Assembly (NCBI GenBank): GCA_016712355.1
Contig: JADJRF010000005.1
Location: 682,001-746,000 of the forward strand
DNA from: Vampirovibrionales bacterium
GTDB taxonomy: Bacteria; Cyanobacteriota; Vampirovibrionia; Vampirovibrionales; Vampirovibrionaceae
Length of the DNA: 64,000 bases
Direction of reading: 5' to 3'
Positions 25,876 to 34,363 of the stretch are shown here, piece after piece (position 1 is the first letter of the stretch; the number at the start of each line of letters is the position of its first letter). Position numbers and translations under genes: made by a program. The notes beneath the pieces were generated by a model that saw only the letters and a list, made by a program, of their open reading frames with translations, had not been told where the DNA came from and did no database searches.

Positions 25876-28800
25876 TTACGCCAGAGGCGGCCGGGTAACG
25901 CCGCCGCCCGCGTCTGGACCGGGAGCCGTTGAGAGCAGGGCGTCGGTGAGCGCCGTGTCGACAAACGCATCGTCGTCCCCGGCGTCGTCGAGGTGACGAT
26001 CCACCTGAATCTCAATGTTGGCGCGGAACAACAAGGCGACGCTCTCACGCTGAATATCGTAGGTCATCGCCTGAAACATCTCGAAGGCTTCGCGTTTGTA
26101 CTCCAGAAGCGGATCCTTCTGGCCGTAAGCCCGCAGACCGATGCCGTCGCGCAAGGCGTCCAGACTGTGCAGATAATCGATCCACTTGGCGTCAATCACC
26201 GAGAGCAGGATATCGCGCTCGATGCGGCGTAAGGGGTGTCGGTAATGCGCCTCTTCGGCGCTATCCTGATCCTCAGGAGGAGACGTATCGGCGCGCGCGC
26301 CCGCCTCAGGGGAAGCGCCATTGACGAGACTCAGGGCGTCGGCTTCGGCGGCGTCATCGTGCAGCCCCAGCAATTGAATGCCGTGCTGGGCGTCCAGCTC
26401 AGCGGCAACCTGGCTAATCTGGGCTTCGAGGGCTTCATAAACGCGCAGGGCTTCTTCCTGGACACGCTCTAACAGCGCGCCATACGGCTTGTCTTCGAGA
26501 TCCGCGGCCGTCAGCGTCGCCAGCTGCGGAATCAGCCCGTGCAGATGCATCAGGAAGTCAGCGATCATCTCGGGGTCGCGATCCGCCGGATCGATATCGG
26601 GCGCGATGCTGGCCGAGGTCAGGCGCTCAATCTCCTGACTCAGCATGTGCGTGACGCTTTCGCGTAAACGCCGGCCTTCGAGTACCTGGCGCCGCTGACC
26701 GTAAATCAGCTTGCGCTGTTCGGTCATAACGTCGTCGTACTTGAGGACGTTTTTGCGCATTTCAAAGTGATAGGCTTCGACCTTGCGCTGGGCGCTTTCG
26801 ATGACGCGGCTGACCATCGGCGCGGTAATGGGCATGGTCTCATCGACATTCAGAAAATCCATCAGCCCTGAGACCTTGTGCCCGCCGAAAATCCGCATAA
26901 GCGAGTCTTCCAGCGACAGGTAAAAGCGCGTCGAGCCCGGATCTCCCTGGCGCGCCGCGCGTCCGCGCAACTGGTTATCGATGCGGCGTGATTCGTGGCG
27001 CTCAGTCCCGATGATATGCAGCCCGCCAGCCGCCACCACGCGTTCTTTTTCGGCCTCGGTGATGACGCGCATCTGCGCCAGAGCGGCTTCAAATTCCTGC
27101 GGCGAGGCGTCGCGCCAGTCGCGACCGGCTTGCAGAAAGCGGTCTTTGGCCAGATACTCGGCGTTGCCGCCCAGTAGAATATCGGTGCCGCGCCCGGCCA
27201 TGTTGGTCGCAATCGTGACGGCGCCTTCGCGACCGGCCTGCGCGACGATCATGGCCTCCTGCTCGTGACGCTTGGCGTTAAGAACATGATGGGCAATACC
27301 GTCGCGGATCGCCTGCAACGTGTCGCGCGTGCGCGCAAGGCCTTGCATAAAATCGGCGAAGTCGCCGGAAACGCCGTCTTGCTCGGCAGCTTGTAACAAC
27401 GTCTGCGCGTCGACAGCTTCGGGGTTTTTAAGCAGCGGGGCCCAGCGCGCAGAGAGATCCTTATCGCCTTCGATGGCTTTGGCCAGTCGCTGGGCTTTTT
27501 CGCGCAGATGCCGCGTCATTTCCGCAGGGGTGCTCAACAGCGCGGAGATGCGCTCGGAATTTTCGATCGACGTGGTGCCCACCAGCACCGGGCGTCCGGC
27601 GCGATGGCTCTCCACCAGCTCTTCAACCGCCTTAAAGAACTTAACCTGCTCGGTCTTGTAGATGACATCGCCCCCGTCCTGGCGCACGTCGGGCCGGTTG
27701 GTGGGAATGGCGGTGACTTCCAGATTATAAATCTTGCCGAATTCGGCTTCTTCGGTCAGCGCGGTCCCGGTCATGCCGCCCAACTTTGGATACAGCCGGA
27801 ACAGATTCTGAAACGTAATGCTGGCCAGCGTCTGGGTCTCGTCCTGGATACGGACCCCTTCCTTGGCTTCCACCGCCTGATGCAAGCCATCGCTCCAGCG
27901 ACGGCCTTCCATCGTACGACCGCGAAACTCGTCGACAATGACGACTTCGCCGTCGCGCACCAGATAATCGATATCGCGACGAAACAATTCTTTGGCCTTG
28001 AGCGCCTGCAGCAGGTGATGGGCCAGATTGCTGCGCGGGTCAAACAGATCGTCGACTTTCAGCAGGTCTTGGGCGCGATCAATGCCGTCTTCGGTCAGAA
28101 TGACGTTTCGGGCCTTCTCATCGACGGTGTAATCGGCGTCTTTCTGCAGCAGCGGGGCCAGACGCGCCATACTCTGATATGTTTCCGCCGATTGCTCCAC
28201 GCGACCGCTGATAATCAGCGGCGTGCGCGCCTCGTCAATCAGGATGCTGTCCACTTCGTCGATAATGGCGTAGTAATACGGCCGCTGGGCCATTTGCGCC
28301 AGCGATCCGGCCATGTTGTCGCGCAAATAATCAAACCCAAACTCGTTATTGGTGCCATACGTAATATCCGCCGCATAAGCGGCTTTTTTCTGGGCGAAGC
28401 TGTCAAAACCGCGCTGCTCGGACAGGACCACGCCCACCGAAAGCCCCAGAAACTGGTAGATGGCGCCCATCCACTCGGCGTCGCGCTTGGCCAGATAGTC
28501 GTTGACCGTCACCACATGCACGCCGCGTCCGGTCAAGGCGTTGAGATACACCGGCAGCGTAGCGACCAGCGTCTTGCCTTCGCCGGTGCGCATTTCGGCG
28601 ATGCCGCCCTTGTGCAGAATCATCCCGCCGACGAGTTGCACGTCGTAGTGACGCATCCCCAGCGTGCGACGTCCGGCTTCGCGGACCACCGCAAAGGCTT
28701 CCGGCAGGAGCCATTCGAGGGCTTCCTGCTCCAGCTTGAAATCGCGTCCCGGATCGGGATCGCGCGGTCGGTTGGCGAGTTCTTCGCGAAACCAGGCGGT

Positions 28801-28944
28801 TTTGGCCCGCAGCTCATCATCGCTCAGCGCTTCCAGCTCCGGCTCGAAACGGTTGATCATATCCACCGTCGGGTCGAGTTTGCGCACCTTGCGCGCGTTC
28901 GGGTCGCCCAGAATCTTGTGAATCAGGTTAAAAGAGCCGAACAT
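25876..28944 (-). CDS. secA: Preprotein translocase ATPase SecA
   Basis: Motor for Sec-dependent export. 1022 residues, longer than E. coli SecA (901). Walker A region MRTGEGKTLVATLPVYLNAL, DEVDSILIDEARTPLIISG (Walker B), TVATNMAGRGTDILLGGN and HESRRIDNQLRGRAARQGDPGSTRFYLSLEDSLMRIFG are clear. The helicase-like NBD2 has a charged insertion (ARWAPLLKNPEAVDAQ and following). The C terminus ends in acidic and Gly/Pro-rich sequence without the CxC...CC/HC zinc motif that binds SecB. A possible -10 TAGAAT lies at 28985-28990. Confidence 0.98.
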   Translation of the reverse strand: MFGSFNLIHKILGDPNARKVRKLDPTVDMINRFEPELEALSDDELRAKTAWFREELANRPRDPDPGRDFKLEQEALEWLLPEAFAVVREAGRRTLGMRHYDVQLVGGMILHKGGIAEMRTGEGKTLVATLPVYLNALTGRGVHVVTVNDYLAKRDAEWMGAIYQFLGLSVGVVLSEQRGFDSFAQKKAAYAADITYGTNNEFGFDYLRDNMAGSLAQMAQRPYYYAIIDEVDSILIDEARTPLIISGRVEQSAETYQSMARLAPLLQKDADYTVDEKARNVILTEDGIDRAQDLLKVDDLFDPRSNLAHHLLQALKAKELFRRDIDYLVRDGEVVIVDEFRGRTMEGRRWSDGLHQAVEAKEGVRIQDETQTLASITFQNLFRLYPKLGGMTGTALTEEAEFGKIYNLEVTAIPTNRPDVRQDGGDVIYKTEQVKFFKAVEELVESHRAGRPVLVGTTSIENSERISALLSTPAEMTRHLREKAQRLAKAIEGDKDLSARWAPLLKNPEAVDAQTLLQAAEQDGVSGDFADFMQGLARTRDTLQAIRDGIAHHVLNAKRHEQEAMIVAQAGREGAVTIATNMAGRGTDILLGGNAEYLAKDRFLQAGRDWRDASPQEFEAALAQMRVITEAEKERVVAAGGLHIIGTERHESRRIDNQLRGRAARQGDPGSTRFYLSLEDSLMRIFGGHKVSGLMDFLNVDETMPITAPMVSRVIESAQRKVEAYHFEMRKNVLKYDDVMTEQRKLIYGQRRQVLEGRRLRESVTHMLSQEIERLTSASIAPDIDPADRDPEMIADFLMHLHGLIPQLATLTAADLEDKPYGALLERVQEEALRVYEALEAQISQVAAELDAQHGIQLLGLHDDAAEADALSLVNGASPEAGARADTSPPEDQDSAEEAHYRHPLRRIERDILLSVIDAKWIDYLHSLDALRDGIGLRAYGQKDPLLEYKREAFEMFQAMTYDIQRESVALLFRANIEIQVDRHLDDAGDDDAFVDTALTDALLSTAPGPDAGGGVTRPPLA

Positions 28945-29065
28945 GACCTGCAGCGCTCATTTCTTGCCAGACAACGACGCTGGCATTCTAGCACAGACAG
29001 GCCGCGCGGTCAGACGCCGACGATTTACGCAGCGGGCTTCCTGACGCGCCGCGCGCGCGGCGCCC

Positions 29066-29401
29066 TTACCAGTTCATCCCCCAGTTCCATTGCGGCGGGC
29101 CGTCCCAACCGCCGCCGCCGCCGTAGCCGAATTGCGAGCCGCCCCAGCCGCCGCCGTTATAGGCAAACTGCTGGCCGCCCCAGCCATACGGGCTGCCGCC
29201 GCCCATCGAAGGATCGGGAATCACCTGGCCCACCAGCCATTCGATGCCCTGATTGCCAAATTGCTGGTTAAACAGCGAGAATCCATTCATCACCGCCATG
29301 GGATTGCCGTACATGGATTCGACATCCTGCAAGGTCATGTTGAAGCCTCTCGCGTTCACGAATGGCTGGTTAAGCGACATGCCGATACTAATCCTGTTCA
29401 T
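29066..29401 (-). CDS. Gly/Trp-rich small protein
   Basis: 111 residues. N-terminal half ordinary (MTLQDVESMYGNPMAVMNGF, GIEWLVGQVIPDP); the C-terminal half is low complexity, rich in Gly, Trp, Tyr and Gln (YGGGGGWDGPPQWNWGMNW at the end). No signal peptide or membrane segment. GGGGAGG stands 13 nt before the ATG. Function unknown; such tails are seen in structural or matrix-like proteins, but that is guesswork. It follows the 87-aa gene on the same strand. Confidence 0.6.
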   Translation of the reverse strand: MNRISIGMSLNQPFVNARGFNMTLQDVESMYGNPMAVMNGFSLFNQQFGNQGIEWLVGQVIPDPSMGGGSPYGWGGQQFAYNGGGWGGSQFGYGGGGGWDGPPQWNWGMNW

Positions 29402-29473
29402 TGGTATTTTCGAACCTCCCCACTCTGGCGTTCTACCTAACGATTGCCGACTGGCGCGCCGGCGCCTGAAAAT

Positions 29474-29737
29474 TTACCGGCACTGCGAAGCCGGATCCGT
29501 TAACCCATAGTCCTGCGGGGCCACGTCTGAACCGAGCGGTGTAACGTCTATGCAATAGCGCATACAGGCGTCATGCTTGGGCGACACGCGCGCCCCAAAG
29601 GGCGTTCCATAAAATTGATTCACAAAGTCGCCGCCCGGATCACGGCCTGAAGCAGACGACGGAGGCGCGCTGGCGTAAGGCGTCGCGCTGTTTAAAAACG
29701 CATTGCAAACTCCTGAAGCGTTTCCCATGGAAACCAT
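29474..29737 (-). CDS. Small Cys-containing hypothetical protein
   Basis: 87 residues (or 84 from the ATG at 29728, which has GGGGG at about 9 nt). Ser/Ala/Pro-rich N-terminal part, then GDFVNQFYGTPFG and a C-terminal part with four cysteines in total. No similarity recognised. Supported only by an open frame, a purine-rich ribosome site and its position just upstream of the Gly/Trp-rich gene. Confidence 0.4.
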   Translation of the reverse strand: MVSMGNASGVCNAFLNSATPYASAPPSSASGRDPGGDFVNQFYGTPFGARVSPKHDACMRYCIDVTPLGSDVAPQDYGLTDPASQCR

Positions 29738-29770
29738 TCCCCCAACATTGGCCTGTCAAAGCGTCCCACC

Positions 29771-29811
29771 AAAACCTATCTATCCGCATAAAACCCATTG
29801 CGGATGGTTTT
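29771..29811 (-). terminator. Hairpin after ribD
   Basis: ATCCGC (29782-29787) pairs with GCGGAT (29800-29805), extended by AAACC/GGTTT arms with a 5-nt bulge; the last bases on the minus strand are GGTTTTGG. Located about 35 bp downstream of the ribD stop. Confidence 0.45.
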
Positions 29812-29842
29812 GTTCGCCTTATCGCCCGTTTATTAAAAATTA

Positions 29843-31279
29843 CTAAGGAATGGCCGTCGCCAGGGCGTCTTGCGGAACAGGCGCTTCCCGCTCAGCATGC
29901 GGGTCCTGCGGGGACTCAGAAGACGAGTCAGAAGCGAAGTCAGGAGAGGGGGCGCCGTCGGCGGTTTCGGCGGTCGTCTCAGAAGATATTTCAGAAGATG
30001 CTTTTGCAAAAGGCGCTTGCGCATCCGAGTCCGGCGGAGCGGCGGACGTCATGGGGGCAAACGCAATGGAGGGCGGCGACGCGCCCAGCGGCGTCGGGCC
30101 ATAGGAACGTACGATATTCACCCCGCGCGGCGCGCCTTGGGCCAACGCCTCCACCACCCAGTCGCCCTCCAGACGGCGCGCGCGCGTGACCGTCAACGGC
30201 GCGTCGCCCAGCGACAGAATCCGCTCGGTCGCGGCAAACGCGCTCGGAGCGTAGGGATCCGCCAAGGCTTGGGGCGCATAGAACAACACCAGTTTATGGG
30301 CCAGCCGCCGCGTCAGCAGGCGACCGGCCAGACGCCCCCCGGCTTCGGTCATGACGCTGGTGACGGCGCGCTCACCCAGACGGGCGAAAACTTCGCGCAG
30401 ATCAAGACCCGTTCCTTCATCCGCCACCGCGATGACATCCACGCCATGGGCGCGCATCCGCTCGCCATAGGGACCACTGGCAGCTTCCGGGCGGGTGAAA
30501 ACCATCGCGCGCGGCGGCGCATCGTCCGCTTCGGCGTCAAAAACATGAAAGGCGTCTGGCGTCAGCCGCCCCCGGCGATCAAGAATAGCGCGCCATGGTT
30601 GCGCCAGCCCAGGCATCGGCCAGTCGCGGACGGTCAGGCGCGGATTATCCGCCAGAAGGGTTTCGGCGGTCGAGAGAATCGCGTCATGTTCATTTCGCAG
30701 ATAATGGACATACTGCTGAGACGAGGGGCTGGTAAAGCGCGCGGGCCGCGAGACGCGATCGGCGATGCGCCCGTCGACGGTCATGGCCAGTTTAATGGTC
30801 ACAAACGGCCGTTGCGTGCGAATATACTGGAAAAAGGCCTCGTTAAGCGCCTGGCAGCGGTCTTCTAAAAAACCGTAACGCACCGAAATGCGAGCGTTCT
30901 GCAGGCAATCGCGCCCACGCCCGGCCACCAGCGGATTGGGATCGAGGGTGCCGCACACCACGCGCTCGACGCCGGATTCAATGATGCGATCGACGCACGG
31001 CGGCGTTCTGCCATGATGCGCACACGGCTCAAGATTCACAAACAGCGTGCCGCCGCGCGCGCGATCGCCGGCGCGATCCAGCGCGACGACTTCGGCATGC
31101 GGGCCGCCCGCCTCGCTGTGATAGCCTTCAGAAACCTTGCGTCCCTGAGCGTCCAGCACGACGCAGCCCACGCGCGGATTGGGGCTCACGCGCCGCGTGG
31201 CGCGCGCCGCCAGTGTCAGGCACCGGGCCATATAATACGCTTCAAGGCTGCGAACGTCGTCGCTGCGAAGGTCTTCCAT
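29843..31279 (-). CDS. ribD: Bifunctional riboflavin deaminase/reductase RibD with a C-terminal tail
   Basis: Deaminates and reduces the pyrimidine intermediate of riboflavin synthesis. 478 residues from ATG. N-terminal deaminase domain: GGPHAEVVAL, then LEPCAHHGRTPPCVDRII with the zinc Cys pair. C-terminal reductase: FVTIKLAMTVDGRIADR, AILSTAETLLADNPRLTVRD, VMTEAGGRLAGRLL. The last ~100 residues are a Ser/Ala/Glu-rich low-complexity tail absent from usual RibD (about 370 residues). A TATAAT ends 7 nt before the ATG, so the mRNA is probably leaderless and has no room for an FMN riboswitch. Confidence 0.95.
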   Translation of the reverse strand: MEDLRSDDVRSLEAYYMARCLTLAARATRRVSPNPRVGCVVLDAQGRKVSEGYHSEAGGPHAEVVALDRAGDRARGGTLFVNLEPCAHHGRTPPCVDRIIESGVERVVCGTLDPNPLVAGRGRDCLQNARISVRYGFLEDRCQALNEAFFQYIRTQRPFVTIKLAMTVDGRIADRVSRPARFTSPSSQQYVHYLRNEHDAILSTAETLLADNPRLTVRDWPMPGLAQPWRAILDRRGRLTPDAFHVFDAEADDAPPRAMVFTRPEAASGPYGERMRAHGVDVIAVADEGTGLDLREVFARLGERAVTSVMTEAGGRLAGRLLTRRLAHKLVLFYAPQALADPYAPSAFAATERILSLGDAPLTVTRARRLEGDWVVEALAQGAPRGVNIVRSYGPTPLGASPPSIAFAPMTSAAPPDSDAQAPFAKASSEISSETTAETADGAPSPDFASDSSSESPQDPHAEREAPVPQDALATAIP

Positions 31280-31286
31280 GGCCACT

Positions 31287-31292
31287 ATTATA
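31287..31292 (-). promoter_or_regulatory. -10 element of ribD
   Basis: TATAAT on the minus strand, seven bases before the ribD ATG. The expected transcription start is at or next to the A of the start codon. Confidence 0.55.
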
Positions 31293-31686
31293 AAGCGAAT
31301 TTTACGATTGGCGCGCGCCCTCCCCGCCCGCCTTCGCCAAACGCTCGCGACGGGCCGCCCGCGATGCGTCTGATTCGATCTTTTTCGGGCGACACTATGA
31401 GGCGTCTCATATAAAAATCGCCTCAGGGAAAACGTTTGCGACACGCCATCGGTTTATATTCAGCACAGGGCAAGCGTTCCCGTCTCCTCCTGCCAGAGGA
31501 GGCGGAGACGCGGGGCGGATGGCGTTTTGAAATCTTTACAATTAAATTTCCGGCCCGGATTTTCAGATCGTTGCTTTTATAAAAATTAGCTGCCCGCGCG
31601 GATTTTTCATGGAAATCAGCCATCAATAGACGTTCAATTGAGAGGCGATATGACCCCCTCAGAGGCAAGATCCTCTAGGTAGGCCA

Positions 31687-31716
31687 TTGTGATTTTTTAA
31701 AAATTCATAGTAGAGT
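31687..31716 (+). promoter_or_regulatory. Possible promoter of the RlpA-like gene
   Basis: TTGTGA (31687-31692), 18-bp AT-rich spacer, TAGAGT (31711-31716). Leader of about 90 nt before the ATG at 31813. Confidence 0.4.
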
Positions 31717-31812
31717 GGTCGCCAGTCTTCAGGTAGAGCCCCGATTAGCGCCTTGTCGCTAAAATCCCGTCCATCTCAGTTTATCTCAGCTTGGCTGAGC
31801 ATTAGGAGATTT

Positions 31813-33180
31813 ATGACGCATTCTGGCATTTCAAAAGGCCTTGCCCTGAGCGGTTTTATCGGCCTTGCATTTAGCTTTTTCATGACCACTTCCGCGCAAC
31901 CACTGGATCAGACGCTGATCGCCGCTGCGGATGCGCCCGCAAAACCCCCTCGCAGCAGCAATCTGGCTTCCGAATATTATTGTCAGGATGGCCAAAAAGT
32001 GTTCCGCGTGCGGGCCATGGCCGTTAAAAATGCGCCGACAGAAGCGGGCGTCTATATCAATGACCGCGAAGTCGCGCGCTTTCGCTCCGCGTTCAAGGGC
32101 GCCTCGGCTCTGATGCGCGCCAAACGCATGGCCGATGGCTTATACGCGCACCTCTCGGCGCAAGGCGACGCGCGGGCGATCACGCCGGGATTATCCGGCA
32201 AAACCCCTGTGCTGCGCGCAGGTAAAGCCGATCTGGCTGAGTTGGACGCGCAAAGCGCCAAACTGGCGCGTCAGGCCGACGAGCGTCAGTTGGCGCTCAT
32301 CTGGGCCAATCAGATTCGCCAGGCGCTGGGCGCGCCCGCCATTAGCCACGGCATGCCGATTGCTTCGAGAAGCCTGATCACGCGCGAAGAGACCCGCACG
32401 CCGGTGGCGACGAGCAAAGCCGTGTCGCTGGATAAATTTTCGGCGTCCGGCGGCGCCCGCTTGGGGTCTGGCATGGCGTCGTGGTACGGGCCCGGCTTCC
32501 ATGGCCGGCGCTGCGCAGACGGCACGCGCTTTGATATGAATCAACTGACCGCCGCCCATCGATCGCTGCCCTTTGGTACGCTGGTGCGCGTGCGCAACAC
32601 TCGAACGGGCAAAAGCGTTGTGGTACGCGTCTCCGATCGCGGCCCCTTCATTGCAGGGCGGATTCTGGACGTCTCCCGCGGCGCGGCCGTTGCGCTGGGC
32701 ATGCTGGGATCGGGCGTCGCCCCGGTATCGATTGAATCTGTCGGCAAGTTGTCGGCGTCCGTCTGGCGCGCGGCGACCCAGAACGCGGGATCGGCCTCCG
32801 TCGCCCGCACATCGGTGAAGACGGCAGCGCCTCTTGCGCTGAAAGTTTCCCCGGCGCCCGCTATTCAACCGCAACTGGAAGTAGACGCGCGCGCTGTCGC
32901 CCAACTGGCACAGGCCTCGGTTCCCGCAGCAGCGGCGCAGCCGGTTATCGCGCCGTCTCCAGAAGAAGAAGTCATTGTCACGCCTGCGGTCGAGGATATT
33001 CCGGCGCGCGATCTGAACGCCAAACCGCCCAAGGGGTTGGAGCTTCAGCCGCTGGCTCCCCAGCAGGCCGCGCCGCCCACGTCTTCTTCGCAACCCGACC
33101 CGGCATCTCACGTTGGCGATCCGCTCACGCTGTGGATGGATGAGCTGACGCCGATGGAAAAAGCCGCCGCCAATCTCTGA
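31813..33180 (+). CDS. RlpA-like septal ring lytic transglycosylase family protein
   Basis: 455 residues; the ATG has AGGAG 4 nt upstream. Signal peptide (ALSGFIGLAFSFFMTTSAQP). The double-psi beta-barrel domain is at about residues 215-315: GMASWYGPGFHGRRCADGTR, then LTAAHRSLPFGTLVRV, VVVRVSDRGPFIAGRILDVS with the conserved Asp. RlpA cuts glycan strands without stem peptides at the division site; here no SPOR domain follows, only a Pro/Ala-rich tail. Export to the periplasm is inferred. Enzymatic activity is not certain because some family members are inactive. Confidence 0.88.
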   Translation: MTHSGISKGLALSGFIGLAFSFFMTTSAQPLDQTLIAAADAPAKPPRSSNLASEYYCQDGQKVFRVRAMAVKNAPTEAGVYINDREVARFRSAFKGASALMRAKRMADGLYAHLSAQGDARAITPGLSGKTPVLRAGKADLAELDAQSAKLARQADERQLALIWANQIRQALGAPAISHGMPIASRSLITREETRTPVATSKAVSLDKFSASGGARLGSGMASWYGPGFHGRRCADGTRFDMNQLTAAHRSLPFGTLVRVRNTRTGKSVVVRVSDRGPFIAGRILDVSRGAAVALGMLGSGVAPVSIESVGKLSASVWRAATQNAGSASVARTSVKTAAPLALKVSPAPAIQPQLEVDARAVAQLAQASVPAAAAQPVIAPSPEEEVIVTPAVEDIPARDLNAKPPKGLELQPLAPQQAAPPTSSSQPDPASHVGDPLTLWMDELTPMEKAAANL

Positions 33181-33230
33181 TTTGAGATAAGATGAATCGC
33201 GTCGCACCCTCACTTGCGAGGCGCATTTGA

Positions 33231-33584
33231 ATGGCAGCTTTCAGGGCATTTTCTCTTTCTGCTGGCCTGTTATGGACAGGCTTGGCCTTAGGCTGCGTCG
33301 GCGGCTGGGCCGTGCTGGCGAGCCGACTGTTTCCGTTTCTGACGCCCGAAGCGCTGACCAGCGCCCTGTCGATGAGCGCGCTGGCCGCATTGGCCGTTCT
33401 GGCGCTGATGCAGGCCCGTCAGCGAGGCTTAAACCGCAAGCGGCTGCAAGACGAGCGCAAGCGCGAACGCGCCGAAGTGACGGCAGAAACGGCTTCCGAT
33501 GCCGTGAGAACGCTGGAGCTGAAAATCGCCGCCCTTGAAAAGGCGCTGGAAACGGCGCTGTCGACATCCACCCCCGCCCGGTAA
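33231..33584 (+). CDS. Small membrane protein with coiled coil
   Basis: 117 residues. Two hydrophobic segments (about 8-32 and 44-62), then a charged helical part with heptad-like spacing (KRERAEVTAETASDAVRTLE and following). It resembles DUF1049/LapA-like topology but I see no diagnostic motif. It starts 50 bp after the RlpA-like gene and ends 8 bp before the P-loop gene, so an operon is likely. Confidence 0.65.
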   Translation: MAAFRAFSLSAGLLWTGLALGCVGGWAVLASRLFPFLTPEALTSALSMSALAALAVLALMQARQRGLNRKRLQDERKRERAEVTAETASDAVRTLELKIAALEKALETALSTSTPAR

Positions 33585-33592
33585 GCCTGCCG

Positions 33593-34363
33593 GTGCCGTC
33601 GTCTTCGCGTTATCGCTTATCGCGCCTGACCCTCTGGCTGGTCGGTCCGCCCGCCAGCGGTAAAACAGAAATCGCGGCGGCCCTGGGGCCGATTCTGGCC
33701 GCCCGCGCGCCGACGCTGCTGGTCGATCTGAGCGCCAATCACGGCTTAACGGCGCGCCACGCGCCTGCATCATCACCCTCAGAGCTGGAGCGTCTGTTTG
33801 GGGGGGCGGATGCCTTTACCCACTTTCTCACCGCCACGGGCGCGGCGCATCATGAGCAACGCGAACAGCTCGACTGGCGCTTTCGCGACGCCTTGATAGA
33901 TTGCGGCGACAATCTGGATTTGCTCTCACTGGGCGCCCTGCGCCCGACGTTATCGCCCGGCGCGATGCGGGCCCTGGCCTACGGACTGCCGCGCCTGCTC
34001 GCCGAATATGGCGCGCTGGTCTTCGATGGCTTTCATCCGGCCGTTGCGCCCACTGTCATCGGCTCCACAGGGCAGGCAATCGAGCCGCCTGCGGTTCCTC
34101 TGATCGTGATGACGCCCGACGCGCCGCCGCCGTCGCTGACGCCTTACGCAGGACTCGCGACGCCTGCGGTTTTCTTGAACCGCGAATCGCCGTCCACGCC
34201 GATGAACGCCGCGCTGGCCCTCTGGCTGGAATCTGCCGCCGCTGGCGAAGAGGCGCGTCTGGCGGCGAGATTGCCTGAAATAACCGATCCACGCGCGCGA
34301 CGCGAGCGGCTGAACCGCACGCTGGAAGAAGGCCTGCTACGATTGGGATTGTTATCGCGCTAA
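33593..34363 (+). CDS. P-loop NTPase of unknown function
   Basis: 256 residues from GTG. Walker A is LWLVGPPASGKTE (about residues 14-26), followed by LLVDLSANHGL, a candidate Walker A' or B-like strand; a second strand YGALVFDGFHP (about 142-152) may hold Walker B. The general order fits SIMIBI or kinase-like P-loop proteins (CooC/ParA type), but no switch motif is decisive. Residues after 190 are Ala/Pro-rich. Its end overlaps the end of the epimerase gene on the other strand by 12 bp. Confidence 0.65.
   Translation: MPSSSRYRLSRLTLWLVGPPASGKTEIAAALGPILAARAPTLLVDLSANHGLTARHAPASSPSELERLFGGADAFTHFLTATGAAHHEQREQLDWRFRDALIDCGDNLDLLSLGALRPTLSPGAMRALAYGLPRLLAEYGALVFDGFHPAVAPTVIGSTGQAIEPPAVPLIVMTPDAPPPSLTPYAGLATPAVFLNRESPSTPMNAALALWLESAAAGEEARLAARLPEITDPRARRERLNRTLEEGLLRLGLLSR

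Larger units (their letters stand above)
31280..31812. other. Divergent intergenic region between ribD and the RlpA-like gene
   Basis: No convincing gene. It holds the ribD promoter, a GC hairpin around 31482-31509 (GTCTCC...GGAGAC with an inner CCTC/GAGG), an AT-rich stretch, and a plausible plus-strand promoter at 31687-31716. An 81-codon minus frame (31423-31668) has no family signal. Confidence 0.4.

Noticed and set aside
27508..29271. 587-codon open frame antisense to secA
   Set aside because: High GC makes long antisense frames; the secA frame has clear motifs and this one has none.
31423..31668. 81-codon minus frame upstream of ribD
   Set aside because: No Shine-Dalgarno with convincing spacing, basic random-like composition, no homology seen.
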